DNA of 64,000 nt from NCBI GenBank assembly GCA_022495005.1, contig JAGYXB010000184.1, positions 62,001-126,000 on the forward strand, given 5' to 3'. The notes under the pieces were generated by a model. It was not told where the DNA came from and did no database searches. It saw nothing but the letters and a program-made list of their open reading frames with translations. Source of the DNA: Rhyacophila brunnea. Taxonomy: Eukaryota; Arthropoda; Insecta; Trichoptera; Rhyacophilidae. Position numbers and translations under genes: made by a program. This document shows positions 1 through 11,374 of the stretch, piece after piece. Numbering within the stretch: position 1 is the stretch's first letter; every line of letters begins with the position of its first letter.

Positions 1-226
1 TTAGTAACAATAATAATATATTCATTGACACGTTTTCTTTTTCAAGTAAATTGGTAATGTTTTTGGTCATCTTTACACGATTTAAGAATTAATACCCACG
101 TTGCCATCACATAATAAATTTACGTATTCACGCCTCGACGTTCACTCTCCGAATGACAGCGAGTCCAAAATTTCGTAGCGCCTATAGTTGAAAATTATTT
201 TCCGTTTCACTGATGTATCGTCTTAA
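1..226 (-). mobile_element. TTAAG-ended MITE, copy 1 (cut by window edge)
   Basis: This is the reverse-strand copy of a roughly 350-bp repeat also seen at 7765 and 19133. Its outer end (TTAAGACGATA on the minus strand, then CAGTGAAACGG) lies at about 226 and the rest runs left out of the window. It is non-coding and alignable by eye with the other two copies over its whole length, with scattered substitutions and small indels. It retains the stretch between ACGTTAC-like sequence and GTCAATGAAT that copy 2 has lost. Confidence 0.75.
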
Positions 227-946
227 TATTTTTTAACTAATAAAACTTATCGACAAATATTATTATTTGTGTAACCAAATGTTTAATAATATGTAAGTAG
301 AAAATCAGATAGGAAATAGTCAAAGTTTTTTGATTTACCAAAGGCATTACAAAAATAATTTTCGTGCTTGCGTCTATTATTGAAATTGGAAAAATAATCA
401 TTTTCGTATTTCTATGGACTCATCAATCATCGTTTTGTCGTGAATTCGATTGCCTGAGACTGTGATCAATCTATGTCATCAAAAGAAACAAAGAATTTTC
501 ACGATGGAAAACCAAATTTCCTACAATAAGCAGAGATTTCGTATTTATTCTCTTACGCATTAAACATTTTTTCATACTCTGAAACGAAGGGACATTAATT
601 TTTATTAAATCATAATTAAAGTCAGACGTAGCTGTAGGACGATGATATATTTTTATTCAGTGCCAACAAATTACGACAACATAACAGTTTGCCACCTCTG
701 AACAATAATTAGAGATTAATTCAATTAAAAAATAGCTCAAAATATTTTATGTTAAATTTTTTTGAGAGGTGAATACAGCCTGAAGTTTTGACGTGCTTGT
801 TTTATTTAGCATAATTACCCACCCCTGTCTTTCCAGGGTCCTTAAGTCCACCATGTATTTAGTTTGGAGTTTTTTTTATTAACTTTACAGACTTAAAGTT
901 ACCGTTAAAAAAACTATTTAATCATGATAAATATGTGGCTTACAAT
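227..946. other. AT-rich unique-looking spacer
   Basis: No coding frame, repeat copy or structural RNA could be recognised. Base composition matches the window background. Confidence 0.5.
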
Positions 947-1926
947 CAATGTTCCCCCTAAGGTGTGCACGTGTGTGCGCGCACACCTCCCAAAATATGT
1001 TCGCACACATGTTTTCATCCCCCGCACAGTTCTTACACAAAAATATTGTAAAAGAAAGTTTCTTTTGCCAGATTTTAGTAATAACTACAGGTGTGTTCAG
1101 TGTACGTATCAAACAATTCAAGTGAACAATACGATTGCTTGCACAGTTACATATAGTACAATAATTATACTTATTAATTATTATAGAAAACTTATCCCCT
1201 GAGAATGTCAAAAAGAAGTGGATGTGATATTTCAATTGCGAGCATTAAGAAAAAATCCTGCGATAAATTTAAATTGGAATGGGTCTCTGAAATTGTCGAA
1301 ACAGAAATGCTATCTTCAATGATTTCTCAAAAAGTAAGAATTGGTGATAAATTTGTTTATTCGGAAACAGATGAGTCGTGTGTCAAATACATATATTATG
1401 CTTCGCAGCAAATATGCAATGAGAATCCACGTCTGGAAAAAAGTGGATTGAATGTAGGTTGTATCTTTTAAAAAGGCATTTATGTCAAACAGTAGGTACA
1501 CCGGGATACTATTACGAAATTGAAAAATTTGAAAAGAGGTGGACTTTTGAAAATAATGACGGAAACATCCGAAGAACGAAAGAATAGGATTGAGATCGCT
1601 GAACGCAAAAAATCTGGTAGCGATCTAGTCAAAGTATTAATTGATAATGTACTAGGTATTGGCTATAGAAATAAATGGTCCTATACTTTATGTACAAGAT
1701 ATTCCAAATCATGTATGATGAAAGTACGGATATATCTGTGCAAAAAATGCTAATTTTGTAATTTGTATTTGAAATTAATAAATACCTTAAAAATATAAGT
1801 TTTAATGAAAAATTGTAATTGTGTATTTGTAGGGGGGGTGTAAATTTACCGCACCGGTTGACGTGTGACACCACTCAGATGCGTTGTTAATCGGCACACA
1901 CAATAGAAAAATTAGAGGGAACTTTG
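947..1926 (+). mobile_element. hAT DNA transposon, internally deleted, with exact 8-bp TSD
   Basis: The element is bounded by the 8-bp direct duplication CTTACAAT at 939-946 and 1927-1934. Imperfect terminal inverted repeats start CAATGTTCCCCCTAAG on the left; on the right the reverse complement reads CAAAGTTCCCTCTAAT. An 8-bp target duplication and a CA(R)TGTTCCC-type terminus are hallmarks of the hAT superfamily. A CpG-rich palindromic tract of GTGTGCGCGCACAC type follows the left end. The interior (1205-1752) holds a broken hAT protein frame. At 980 bp it is far shorter than an autonomous hAT (about 3-4 kb), so most of the transposase, including the catalytic region, is gone. It could not move without a helper. 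Confidence 0.85.
1205..1752 (+). pseudogene. hAT/ZBED5-SCAND3-like transposase remnant
   Basis: An 88-codon frame starts at the ATG at 1205 and contains KFKLEWVSEIVETE and ESCVKYIYYASQQICNEN. These resemble the N-terminal portion, including the zinc-finger-like Cys motifs, of the ZBED5/SCAND3/ZMYM-type hAT proteins abundant in aphids. The frame then breaks. A second frame (about 1555-1680) continues with ETSEERKNRIEIAERK. A third, from about 1690, reads MYDESTDISVQKMLIL, the widely conserved 'DESTD(I)S..K' block of hAT transposases. At least two frameshifts and an internal deletion separate these blocks, so no functional product is expected. Family assignment is by motif recognition only; a translated search would settle it. 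Confidence 0.7.
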
Positions 1927-2216
1927 CTTACAATAACTATTGTTTCAATAAACGTGATAAAAGGGAATTTATTTTTATAATCCACATATTTATTCAAAAC
2001 AACTATGTGATGAAGAATTCTATAGGATGTGAGGGTAGCAGTACCTACACAATTACCAAATTCAAGTAACATTTTCTGCTCATCATAACCATTTCAATAA
2101 TATAAATCTTAATATTATTTCCTTTTTATATCTTTTATTATTCTCTTTTTTGAATCCTCTATACAAGAGTGATTGATATCAGTAATTGAAACATTACAGC
2201 CTGGATTTTCAAACAA
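1927..2216. other. Short AT-rich spacer
   Basis: Apart from the right-hand hAT target duplication at its start, nothing is recognisable. Confidence 0.5.
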
Positions 2217-2594
2217 TAATTGAAGCGCCTAGTTTCAAACCCGCCTAAAATGGTTTTTGAAAATTTTTGACTTGGATATAATATTTTGTTTAGATTGATA
2301 TTTTTTGTTAGGTACCTATATGATGGCCAAAGATTGAACTTTAAAAAACGCCAAAACCGTCAATACGTATGATCAAAATTTAGGGTAAATTTCAAAACCC
2401 GCTAAAATGGTTGGGTGTGCTTTTCAAATACCCCTAAAAGGGATAAGCCAAATACTCTTTAGAATATACGTATTAAAAATAAATAAATTCACAGATTTAT
2501 TATTTATGAATTTTTCTCAAAACTACCTAAAATCGTTTTTCTCAGAATGACCTAAAATTGTTTTAGGGATTTTTGAAACTAGGCGCTTCAATTA
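2217..2594. mobile_element. MITE with 23-bp perfect TIRs
   Basis: A 378-bp non-coding element bounded by perfect inverted repeats of 23 bp: left 2217-2239, right 2572-2594, with core TTGAAGCGCCTAGTTTCAAA. Inside, a motif of the form CCTAAAATNGTTTT recurs four or more times (near 2246, 2400, 2525 and 2550), partly in inverted order, as is common for transposase-binding subterminal repeats. TAATT at the outer edge makes a short AT-rich target duplication possible but not provable. Superfamily is unknown. Confidence 0.8.
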
Positions 2595-2789
2595 GAAAAA
2601 CTGTTCGGGATTTGCGACAGCGTATAAATCAATTATTAATACTAACTTTCCCACCTTTTTTTAAACGTAAAACATCAAGAAATGATTTTAAAATAGATTA
2701 TAATATGTATTTTTTTTAAATTATATTTCATTATTTTTATTTCTGATAATCGTACCTACAATAATATTTCATTCATTTATTTTCTTAGA

Positions 2790-3238
2790 GTTATAAGGCC
2801 AGTGGTCACGTATGGTGCTTAACTCAAAATGAGAAAAACAAATTAGCTGTCTTCGAGCGCAAAATACTCCGCAAAATCTTTGGACCCACGTTGGAAAATG
2901 GGAACTACAGAATAAAAATGAACCACGAATTGAAAAAGTTGATTGAACAGCAAACAATCATAAGATACTGTAAGTTCCAAAGACTACGATGGGCGGGACA
3001 TGTGGAGAGAATGCCTGAAGTTAGAGCGCCAAGGATCATGACGAAGTGGCTACCCCAACGGAAGAGACCCAGAGGCCGTCCAAGAAGGAGATGGGCTGAC
3101 GCCGTAGAAGTAGACTGGCTTCATACAGGAAGACCCGGTAACTGGAGAAGTGTGGCGAGAGACCGGAGTGAGTAGAGAGCCGTTGTGGAGGAGGCCAAAT
3201 CCTACTCTGGGATGTAGCGCCGTGGAAGAGAAGAGATT
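2790..3238 (+). mobile_element. LINE fragment: C-terminus of endonuclease-reverse transcriptase
   Basis: Translation gives PVVTYG, then KLAVFERKILRKIFGP, then LRWAGHVERMPE, KRPRGRPRRRWADAV and GNWRSVARDRSE. This is the characteristic C-terminal tail of ORF2 proteins of insect non-LTR retrotransposons, where the W-GH--RM motif and the GRP-RW block precede a final DR--W region. Stop codons interrupt it, where a Trp is expected after TYG and after ARDRSE. The segment is 5'-truncated and lacks the palm and endonuclease domains. It is a dead retrotransposon 3' end, not a host gene. Confidence 0.85.
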
Positions 3239-3240
3239 TT

Positions 3241-4111
3241 CTTAGAGTGAATAGGTTCATTTTTTTAAGCAAAGAAGTCTTTTTTTATTTAAATGACATG
3301 ATTTCTTAAATCCAAATTAACACACATAATACAAGAAAACTTTTTAAAAAGTTTTGAAAAGATATATATTTTAAATCCCACTCGGTCTTAGATTTATTCT
3401 ATGCTTTCAATAATAATATATCATTTTTTTTAAGTATTTTTTAAAGTTGTGTGATATTATAATAATATATTAGTTAAAGCCAATATTCTTTTATACGTCA
3501 TACTTCTAGAAGCCAGTAGCTAGTAGCCTAAATTTTCTATTAACATTAGACAAAAGTAATTATTCATTCGGTTAATTATTAAATTAGATTAGATTAGAAT
3601 TAGATGATAATGTTTGATATTATCTTATCAAAATTAAATTTTCAACTACTATTCCTCCCTCGTTGTGCTTTTCCAGAGACATATTGCTATTATAACGGAG
3701 TTGTTGGGGGTATAATAGTACAACACGTGCGATGGTAAACTTTCCCTATCGTCAAGCCAAAAATGAGTCTATCCTCGACCACGGAGGTTTTACGGCAAGG
3801 GTCGCCAATGAATTTCCCTTATGGCCCACTACAAAACAACTTTAGATTATTTATATCATACGGTATTTTCACCGTCCAGTTTGTTTTCGATTTTATTATT
3901 TAATCCACTCCGAATAATAGAAAATGTATTGGATATATACATTTAGAATTGTAACTTTATTATTTTTGAATTTTTATATGAAGTATTTTTATACTTTTAT
4001 ACGTTTTCATGTTTATAATTATTATTGTCAACTATCGTAAATGGACAATCACATATTTTCAAGTTCCTTTCAGGCAATGTAATATGAAATCCAAAATGTT
4101 ACCTTAGTGTG
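3241..4111. other. Unannotated AT-rich stretch
   Basis: No gene seen. A less AT-rich patch at about 3690-3840 (TTGTTGGGGGTATAA, ACCACGGAGGTTTTACGG) has no recognised identity. Confidence 0.4.
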
Positions 4112-4262
4112 TTTGAATCCAGAGTATGGATCTGATAGATTAAATAAGTAGCTAACATTCGTTTACCGTAAAAACAAAAATCAGTTAAAACCTACATCCT
4201 CTACTTTCTGGAGGCCCATATTATTATGATCTTTAAATTGAACATAAGGTAAAAAAAACAAA
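4112..4262 (+). mobile_element. SINE1 3' fragment (degraded)
   Basis: Matches the body and 3' tail of the SINE1 family: AGAGTATGGATCTGATAG, then a CGTTTACCGTAAAAAC-type block, then GGAGGCCCATATTATTATG and an A-rich end. The tRNA-like head is absent. Confidence 0.65.
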
Positions 4263-4319
4263 AAAGGGTACAATATAGTAAAAAAAAAGTAAAATCTGAT
4301 ACTAGGACCTACATAATAA

Positions 4320-5444
4320 TCTATAATATAAATATCAATATTTGTTTTGTTTATTTGCTCGTATTTTATGCGGTGCCATACCGTTCATCCGATTGCGATA
4401 AAACTTTGTCAACTTATTGCTTGCACTTGCGCAAAGAGAATAGGCTATATCTTATATATAAAAATGAATGTCTGTCTGTCTGGCTGTCTGACCCGTATGC
4501 GTTCCTATACCATTCATCCGATTGCGATGAAATTTTGGTAAGTGGTTGTATGCACACCCGTGAAGGTTTCTAAATTAGAAAAATCATCATCATCTTCTTC
4601 TTCATCATTCTATTTTCTTTTATTCGTATGGTTCCTATACCATTCATCCGATTGCGATGAAACTTTCGTCAGTGGTTGTGCCAACACCCGCGAAGGTTTC
4701 TAAATTAGTACAACCATCCTCTCTTTTTCTTCATTATATCTTCTTTTATTCGTATGGTTCCTATACCATACATCCGATTGCGAAAAAACCTTCGTGAGTT
4801 GTTGTGGTAACACCCGCAAAAGTTTCTGAATTAGTACAACCATCACCTTTTCCTTCTTCTATTCTATCTTCTTCTATTCATGTGTTGTGCTTACGCCCGC
4901 ACAGGTTTCTGAATTGATACAACCATTTTCTTCTTCTTTTTCTTCTATTCTATCTTCTTCTATTCGTATGCGTTCTTATACCATTCATCCGCTTGCACTG
5001 AAATTTTGACCAGTTGTTGTGCGCACGCCCGCAAAGGTTTCTGAATTAGTACAACCATCTTCTTCTTCTTCTATTCGTATGCGTTCCTATACCATTCATC
5101 CGATTGCGATGAAACGTTTGTCAGTTGTTGTGCGCACACCTGCGAAGGTTTCTAAATTTGTATTATATAGCATACAAAGTTTGTTGTTTGTTTGTTCCAT
5201 CCAATTTTGATTTTTTTTTACTACATATTAATAACATTAATATCGTTTGCATATTTTGGATTCAATTTTAATTTAGTGGTCTTTTGTTTGACCTTAACTC
5301 CTATTAGAATTAATTTCATATTGCCATAGTGTATTACACAGATATTTTAATATTAAAAAAATAATAACCTCTTATTATTTTTTAAATATCTAAGATAAAT
5401 ATAACCACGAAGCAACCATGTGCGAAGCCGGGTACTTCAGCTAG
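4320..5444 (+). mobile_element. Non-autonomous Helitron, copy 1
   Basis: The element begins TCTATAATATAAAT and ends GGGTACTTCAGCTAG, i.e. 5'-TC and 3'-CTAG (CTRR). Host A (4319) and T (5445) flank it, as expected for Helitron insertion between A and T without target duplication. A small GAAG/CTTC stem precedes the CTAG end. An internal second 5'-like start (TCTTATATATAAAAATG at 4450, followed by the GTCTGTCTGTCTG tract) is shared with the copy at 62762-63309. There is no Rep/helicase coding. The length difference from copy 2 (1125 vs 548 bp) comes mainly from an internal tandem array. Confidence 0.85.
4490..5174 (+). repeat. Minisatellite inside the Helitron (about 6 units of 85-135 bp)
   Basis: Units start near 4490, 4626, 4751, 4879, 4965 and 5075. 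Each carries CCATTCATCCGATTGCGATG, then GTTGTGCGCACACCCGCGAA, then GGTTTCTAAATTAGTACAAC, and a CTTCTTCTTCTATT-type pyrimidine tract. The fourth unit lacks the first half. The Helitron at 62762 has a single unit. Open frames here are by-products of the repeat and not genes. Confidence 0.85.
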
Positions 5445-5615
5445 TAGTATATAAAAAACTAATATTTATAAAACTATTGATATCCTAGGTTTTTCCTAGT
5501 ATAATAAATAAATCTGTTAGTCCCGTGGATACCGTAGAAATACGCAAAACAGCAACTGCATTTCTTTTTTGGGTTTCTATACCAATTCACAGCTTTTTCA
5601 TAAATTACCCCTAGT
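5445..5615. other. Short spacer between Helitron and SINE1
   Basis: Nothing recognisable. Confidence 0.4.
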
Positions 5616-5859
5616 TCACGATGGCCACGCGAATTAAGCGTCGGCCTATAACGTCGTAGGTCCCAGGTTCAAATTCTGGGTCTGACAAGTACACATATTG
5701 TTCTTAAATTAGTGAATGAGTCAGAGTATAATAGGTCTAATAGGTTGAGCAAGTAGCTGACATCCATTTCTCGTAAAAACAAAATATGTTAATACGAATT
5801 TCCACTCTGTGAAGGCCCATATTATGATCTCATTAGGATCGAACATGGTCGAAGAAGAC
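5616..5859 (+). mobile_element. SINE1 (tRNA-derived), near full length
   Basis: The tRNA-like head contains GAATTAAGCGTCGG and a pol III B-box-like GGTTCAAATTC at about 5668. A conserved body follows: GAGTCAGAGTATAATAGG, TTGAGCAAGTAGCTGACATC, CATTTCTCGTAAAAACAAAA, GTGAAGGCCCATATTATG and GGATCGAACATGGTCGAA. Other copies lie at 35394, 36216, 37049 (-), 38321 (-) and 47537. Confidence 0.85.
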
Positions 5860-7764
5860 ATGCCATATAAAAATAATTTCTGAAGCTTTCTTTGATTGAA
5901 ATCATAGACCTAATACTCAACAACAATCCCACGTAAAAAGTTACCACACATTGGAGGCTTTTGCGTTTTATTTATTAAAATAATAATATTTTTTTTATAA
6001 AGTTTTAAATGCATTGTGATCTCTTGCATTGGCCTACTGACATAGTTCACTACCTACTGGCATAATACATTTCTTAAATTTAATTTACTTTTATAAAAGT
6101 AAAATCCACTTCAAAGAAAATTTTTCTCTTTTACGAAACTAAAAATTTACTGTAAAAATGCATCAGGCAGACTAGGCATATGTTTTTTTTTATAAATTTC
6201 AATACCCATTAGTGAACGTGGAATACACCACAGGCTGCATTACAAATAATGGTGACCTCTATTTGATGCTAAAAAGGATGTATAGCTTGGGTAAGTATGT
6301 ATCATCATCCCTTGCTGTTATGTAATGAGGCTGGCTTTCACGGGCCAAAGGGTGGGTGGTTTCAAACAAATCGCCACATGCTCAATGCAAACAGGCTTTG
6401 TGGGTAGTATACAAGCCAAAAATTGTGGCTGGAAAGCTGTAGGTAGATAAACAAGAGAGTATTTTTACTTTGCCTACTCAGCATTTTAGTAAAACGTTGT
6501 GTTCAATGAATTTCATATTAAATTTTAATCTTAACTAAGTATAGATTAAAAACATAAATAAAGCCTGAATATTTCACATACTACGAGAATTTATACTAAG
6601 TAAAGAAAATCTACTTTTATAAAGACGGAATCAAAGTCTTATTATAATTATTATGAAAATGATCCTGATATAATTATTATCATAGCTACTAAGGAAAATG
6701 ATTAAATTAGCTTTAAATCATTTTGCATTAGAGATTAATTTATTACTATTTGGGCACGTGTAGGTACCCCAAGCATTCTTTTTCAGGTCCGAATTGGGAG
6801 AGAAATATATCGAAGCAATTTTATATTAACACCACAAGTGCATATTATAATATGACACTTTTTTAAGATTTTCCAATTTCAAAATACATTAGGTATTTCT
6901 ATACAAGTGTTAAAATAAATCAATAAGCATTCACATTATGCATTCACGTAGAAAAGGAAAGGGGGTATTAACTAATTTATAAATTATTTTTACATTGATA
7001 AATAATATTAAAACTTATACTTAATATAATATTATATCGAAATTTAAAAAAATCAATTAATGTATTTTTTCTTACATCTGAAATTCCTACAATATGCCAC
7101 ATTTTTTTTTTAGATTGGATTGGCATTTACGTGTTAAATCTGTTTTTAGTAGTTTTGAGGCAAATATTTTTCAGCTGAAAACTTAAAATTGACTGCAATT
7201 TTCCAAAATGGAAACCGTAGCACAACATGCACTAGAATTAATTTTTGAAATTTTATTATTGCACACTGGCAGTATGCATATTATGCATAGTCTCTATTTC
7301 ATAGGGAATATGCGGAGTCAAGAAATTATTTTGCCTTAATATGAGTGGAATAATATAACTAAAATACCGTATAATTAACGAAAACTTCTACACAAAACAG
7401 TTATATTTTTTTATATAAACAGTTACACAACATCCACAAAGGTAAGTAACCAAAGCAATACGCCTACATTTATTATTTAGATTTTCTTTACTTAACAATA
7501 AAAATACATTCAGTATGATTTGTTTGTATTTGTTAATATTATAGAAAATTATAATATAATAAATCGTTACCTCAATACTACAACTAGATAACTGATTTGG
7601 TCATTGCTGGGAAAATGAAGTTTAAACTTTACTTGATTAACATAAATCTAGAATTATTATCTAAAATAAAAATGGAAAATTGTGCTTGTCTAATAAATTA
7701 GGAACAATTAAATAATGTTCAATTGTATAAAAAAATATTGTAGATATATTATTATTTTATCTAT
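5860..7764. other. Long AT-rich stretch without recognised elements
   Basis: No conserved coding frame, tRNA-like box or inverted repeat pair stood out. A segment at about 6300-6430 (GGCTGGCTTTCACGGGCC) is less AT-rich but unrecognised. Confidence 0.4.
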
Positions 7765-8116
7765 TTAAGACGGTAATTCAGTGAAACGGCAAATAATTTT
7801 CAACTATAAATGCGACGAAATTTTGGACACGCTGGCAATCGGAGAGCGAACGTCGAGCTGTGAACACGTCAATTTGTTTCGTGATGGCAACGGGGGTATT
7901 AATTCTTAAATCATGTAAAGATGATTAAAAAACGTTACGTAATGTCAATGAATATATTATTATTGTTACTAATAGAACAATAAACAGAACATTAAATGGA
8001 AGCATGTTGGATTTATATGACAAATTACATTTCGTTCGGCAAGCGTCATTTGCATAATCCACGCATCGCCTAGCCACGATCTTTTTAGACCAAGCCTCAA
8101 TTGAGGTATAGCCTTA
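7765..8116 (+). mobile_element. TTAAG-ended MITE, copy 2
   Basis: Full-length copy of the family at 1-226 and 19133-19497. It starts TTAAGACGGTA and ends TATAGCCTTA, giving imperfect terminal inverted repeats of about 11 bp. ATCTAT occurs immediately left (7759-7764) and right (8117-8122), consistent with a 6-bp target duplication. It lacks about 20 bp present in copies 1 and 3. It is non-coding. Confidence 0.75.
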
Positions 8117-8351
8117 ATCTATGACTGGGTTTTAAGTTATCTATATCTATATTTTCAATCAAAAAATTAATACAGTTCCCATTAACTTCTGAATTACCTG
8201 CCTATTTTTATCATTTTGTAGAGAAGGAAAATATTAATGTAGAGTCATATTCAATAGCTATCTCAAAAAAAAGTGAAAACCAAGTTATCTAATTGTAGTA
8301 AATTGAGGTGACGAAATGCTCTAATACAAAAAAAATGATTTCCTTTACATA

Positions 8352-8749
8352 TCGACTGTGTTTAGGAAAAAGGGCGTAACCCACACGGAACAAATTTTAC
8401 AGAAGAGGCAAAAAACGTTTTTTGAATTATTTTGATTTAATATTAATAAAAAAAATAGTCACATACATTGGATGGATGATGATTGAATATTTTCTGTAAT
8501 ATCTTTTTGATCTACTAATAATTAAAGAAGTTATTACAGAAAAATCAATAAAATTGAGGGAAAATGCTTTTTTCTTTAAATTAAAACTTAATTAAAACTC
8601 AATTAAAACCTGAATTTAGATAATAAATCAGCATTTGTGGCTTACTTCTTTTTTAAAGAACGTGTATTTAGTTGTATACATTGTTAATATCTAATTAAAG
8701 CACTTTTCGAAAAATCGAGGGTTACGCCCTTTTTCCTTAACACAGTCGA
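8352..8749. mobile_element. 400-bp MITE with ~33-bp TIRs, copy 1
   Basis: Left end TCGACTGTGTTTAGGAAAAA, right end the inverted TTTTTCCTTAACACAGTCGA, with GGGCGTAACCC/GGGTTACGCCC continuing the inverted repeat. TA dinucleotides flank both sides, consistent with a Tc1/mariner-like TA target. A second copy lies at 31052-31450, colinear throughout. There is no coding capacity. Confidence 0.85.
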
Positions 8750-9480
8750 TATGTATGATCCAGATACGTTGAATAAACATGATGTAACAATACTAATCGT
8801 ATACTTTATGATATTGAAGATGTAAAATACTTCCAGTGAATATCGCACTAACTGTGGAATAATTTTGAGTCTTTTTCCATGTGAATTGCCATACAGCCCC
8901 AATCAATCCTACTTAAACGGACACAAATTGTAGGGATTTGTGTAAAACAACAAAACCCTTCGCTTGATCTCTACCTACCTATTCCAAATAAAGCTTATAA
9001 TATATTATCATACGAAACCCACTATCAATATTGTTTATTTACCTTCAGCTGAAGATGGCTGAAAGCTTTTATTATATAGAAGTCATTGAGATAATGACTT
9101 TTAAGCTTTGAGATGTATTAATGCTTTAAATCTTTATAAATTATATTGATCGAATATTCCAGGTCATAATTATTCTCATTGCCAGTTTACGTACTAACAA
9201 AACTGGAAAACTAACTACGTAGTATAATAATAGTATTTCGACACTAATTTAAGAGGACATAAAACAGCATTCTTTGTCTCATTATCCAAAGAAAGATCAA
9301 CAAAAACGTTGAAGAAGAAAACACTGCTTAAGTTGTGGCTAAACAACCATTGTATTTTTTTATATAGAAAATAATATAATGTAGGTAAATTTGGTAGTTA
9401 TAAATTATTGTGTGTCTTTATGTGGAAAAATAATATTATTTCCTGGATGTTCTGGCCTTGCCTTAACCGTCTTCCATACC
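8750..9480. other. AT-rich spacer
   Basis: Nothing recognised beyond a small imperfect hairpin at about 9062-9110 (AAGTCATT/AATGACTT). Confidence 0.4.
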
Positions 9481-10190
9481 GTGTCCGGAAGTTTACACAG
9501 ATGCAGTTCGCCGTATCACACTTCACCGTGAAATGTTGTATCGGAAATATATGCTCGTATATTAAAGACCGTCCTACCTCTAATATAGTAAAACTAGTAA
9601 ATTTATGTCTAAATAAAACACAGCTTTGTCGTTTTACAGGAAGCCAGCGGCAAACAAATTTTGATTGTAGCCGATATACTGGATTATTTGTCAGGCTAGG
9701 TTAGGTTAGGTTAGGTTTTCATTCTTGAAGAAACATTACAGACAGGACAGATGTTATGTTTTATGATGCTGTGTATCGTGCGATTAACTTATTTAATGGC
9801 ACTATAAAGGTTGATTTATTTTTTATTAACTATATTATAATATTTGTGGACGTGTTAAATAGGTTAAATTTATAATTGTATATATTAACATGTTTCTTTA
9901 ATATTTACATAAAAACATGCTGTCTTTTCTACTTTCTTATTATATTAGTTGTTATTTTTAATTAAGACATTTTTATAATTTTGTATTTATTATGTATTAT
10001 GGCGCATTGGCGAATCGCTGTAATGCTGTAATACCTACTCTTTTTCTAAATAAATTAATTATTGTCTGCAATGCTCCACGAACAGCGCGTATTTTTTTTT
10101 CATCTCTTCCGATAATAAATCACACGGTGAACTGTGCTTCGGTGAAATGTAATTAATACATACAATTTATATGTAACCCGTACATACAAA
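9481..10190 (+). mobile_element. TTAGG-bearing repeat, copy A, split by ~0.32 kb
   Basis: 9481-9735 and about 10056-10190 align with 16577-16920. Shared landmarks: GTGTCCGGAA, GCAGTTCGCCGTATCACACT, TATTAAAGACCGTCC, CCGATATACTGGATTATT, a TTAGG run (9695-9717), TTTTCATT, and then TGCAATGCTCCA. Copy A has about 320 bp between GAAACAT and TTATTGTCTGC that copy B lacks, either an insertion here or a deletion there. The open frame at 9408-9704 overlaps this repeat and is not a gene. Confidence 0.7.
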
Positions 10191-11000
10191 TTGGGAAAAT
10201 GAGAGATTTTACTAGACCCATATTAGTAATACTGTTTTTTCTCTTCCAAATTGGTTTTGGTATTCTTTTTTTGTTGTCAGCCTCGTACCTCTATAATACA
10301 GTTCAAAATATATAAAATTATAATAACATACTATTAAAAGGTACCTAATGTAAAATGGTCAATATCGACTTTGTGTTATATGTAGAAAAAATCATAATAC
10401 TATTATAATATTATTGTAAATATATTTTCTGTAAATTTAATACCCTACCAGCAGTTTTATTCAATCCTGCCGCGAGTATTCCAAAAAAATAGTTGTATCC
10501 ATGACAAACGATATCTTTATTCTATCCATGTTCGAATCCGTGAATAGTTCCGCGAGTCGAGATGTATGTCGTGAGTATATTTTGCAGCATTTATTTGCCG
10601 CGTAACTATTACATTATTTGTCTACGTCTTACTGTCAAATAGTATTCAGAAATCTTATCAATTAAATTGTAATTAGGTTTAAAAGTTACTGCCAATTCCA
10701 TATCATTTGTCTCATACATATTATTTCGCTTAGAATTGTGTAGGTTTATTTATTTTTCACTCGTTTTAAAGTTGAATTGATTTTGTAATGTCAAATGTGA
10801 AAGTTTTCAAGCATATTCTTTATTTTTTATTCAGTACGAGGTAAGAATTGTTTTAATTATATAAATATTCCATCTTACTGACATTAGGGTGAGAAATATG
10901 TGTAGTAAATCATCTGTAATACTATGCAAATAAAATGTAGTAACTTTATAATTTAAAGCAAATAGTTTAGTATAATATTAATACTATAGACCGAAGGTAA
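10191..11000. other. AT-rich spacer
   Basis: No features supported. Confidence 0.4.
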
Positions 11001-11374
11001 TTAAATTCATATGGATTTAAGTTTTTTACTATTCCATTTCAGTCGTTTTTTACGACCCGGGTTTCGCCTTTCAGCATATTCAGGCGCTATGTGCTCTCAC
11101 TATCAGGAAAATATACATTTACAATGAATGCAGTAACTCTAACTTATATAACAAATTAACACAATAAGTAACTAGGTAAAAACTTTGAAATAAAAATAAA
11201 ATAAAAAGGTGATAAAGTTTTTACCTACTTATTGTATTGTTATATAAGTTAGAGCTAACTGTATTTGCCTTTTGAAGAGTGCACATAGCGCCTGAACATG
11301 CCGAAAGGCGAAACGTGGGTCGCAAAAAATTACTCAAATAAAATAGTACAAAACTTAAATCCATTAGAATTTAA
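11001..11374. mobile_element. Foldback/MITE element with TTAA ends
   Basis: Nearly the whole 374 bp folds on itself. The left arm (11001-11097: GTTTCGCCTTTC, TTCAGGCGCTATGTGC) pairs with the right arm (11280-11374: GCACATAGCGCCTGAA, GAAAGGCGAAAC). Inner arms also pair (CTAACTTATATAAC at about 11137 with GTTATATAAGTTAG at about 11240). The outer ends are TTAAATTC and GAATTTAA, so a TTAA target duplication (piggyBac-like) is possible. It is non-coding. Confidence 0.8.

Noticed and set aside
918..1235. Overlapping 92- and 105-codon frames at the hAT left end
   Set aside because: Symmetric open frames caused by a GTGTGCGCGCACAC-type palindromic tract.
4347..5210. Open frames with repeated MRSYTIHPIAMK
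   Set aside because: They come from the Helitron's internal minisatellite and shift frame between units.
7765..8116. Head-to-head pair with 1-226 as TIRs of an 8-kb element
   Set aside because: The pair faces outward, the family has another single copy at 19133, and copy 2 has its own ends and flanking duplication.
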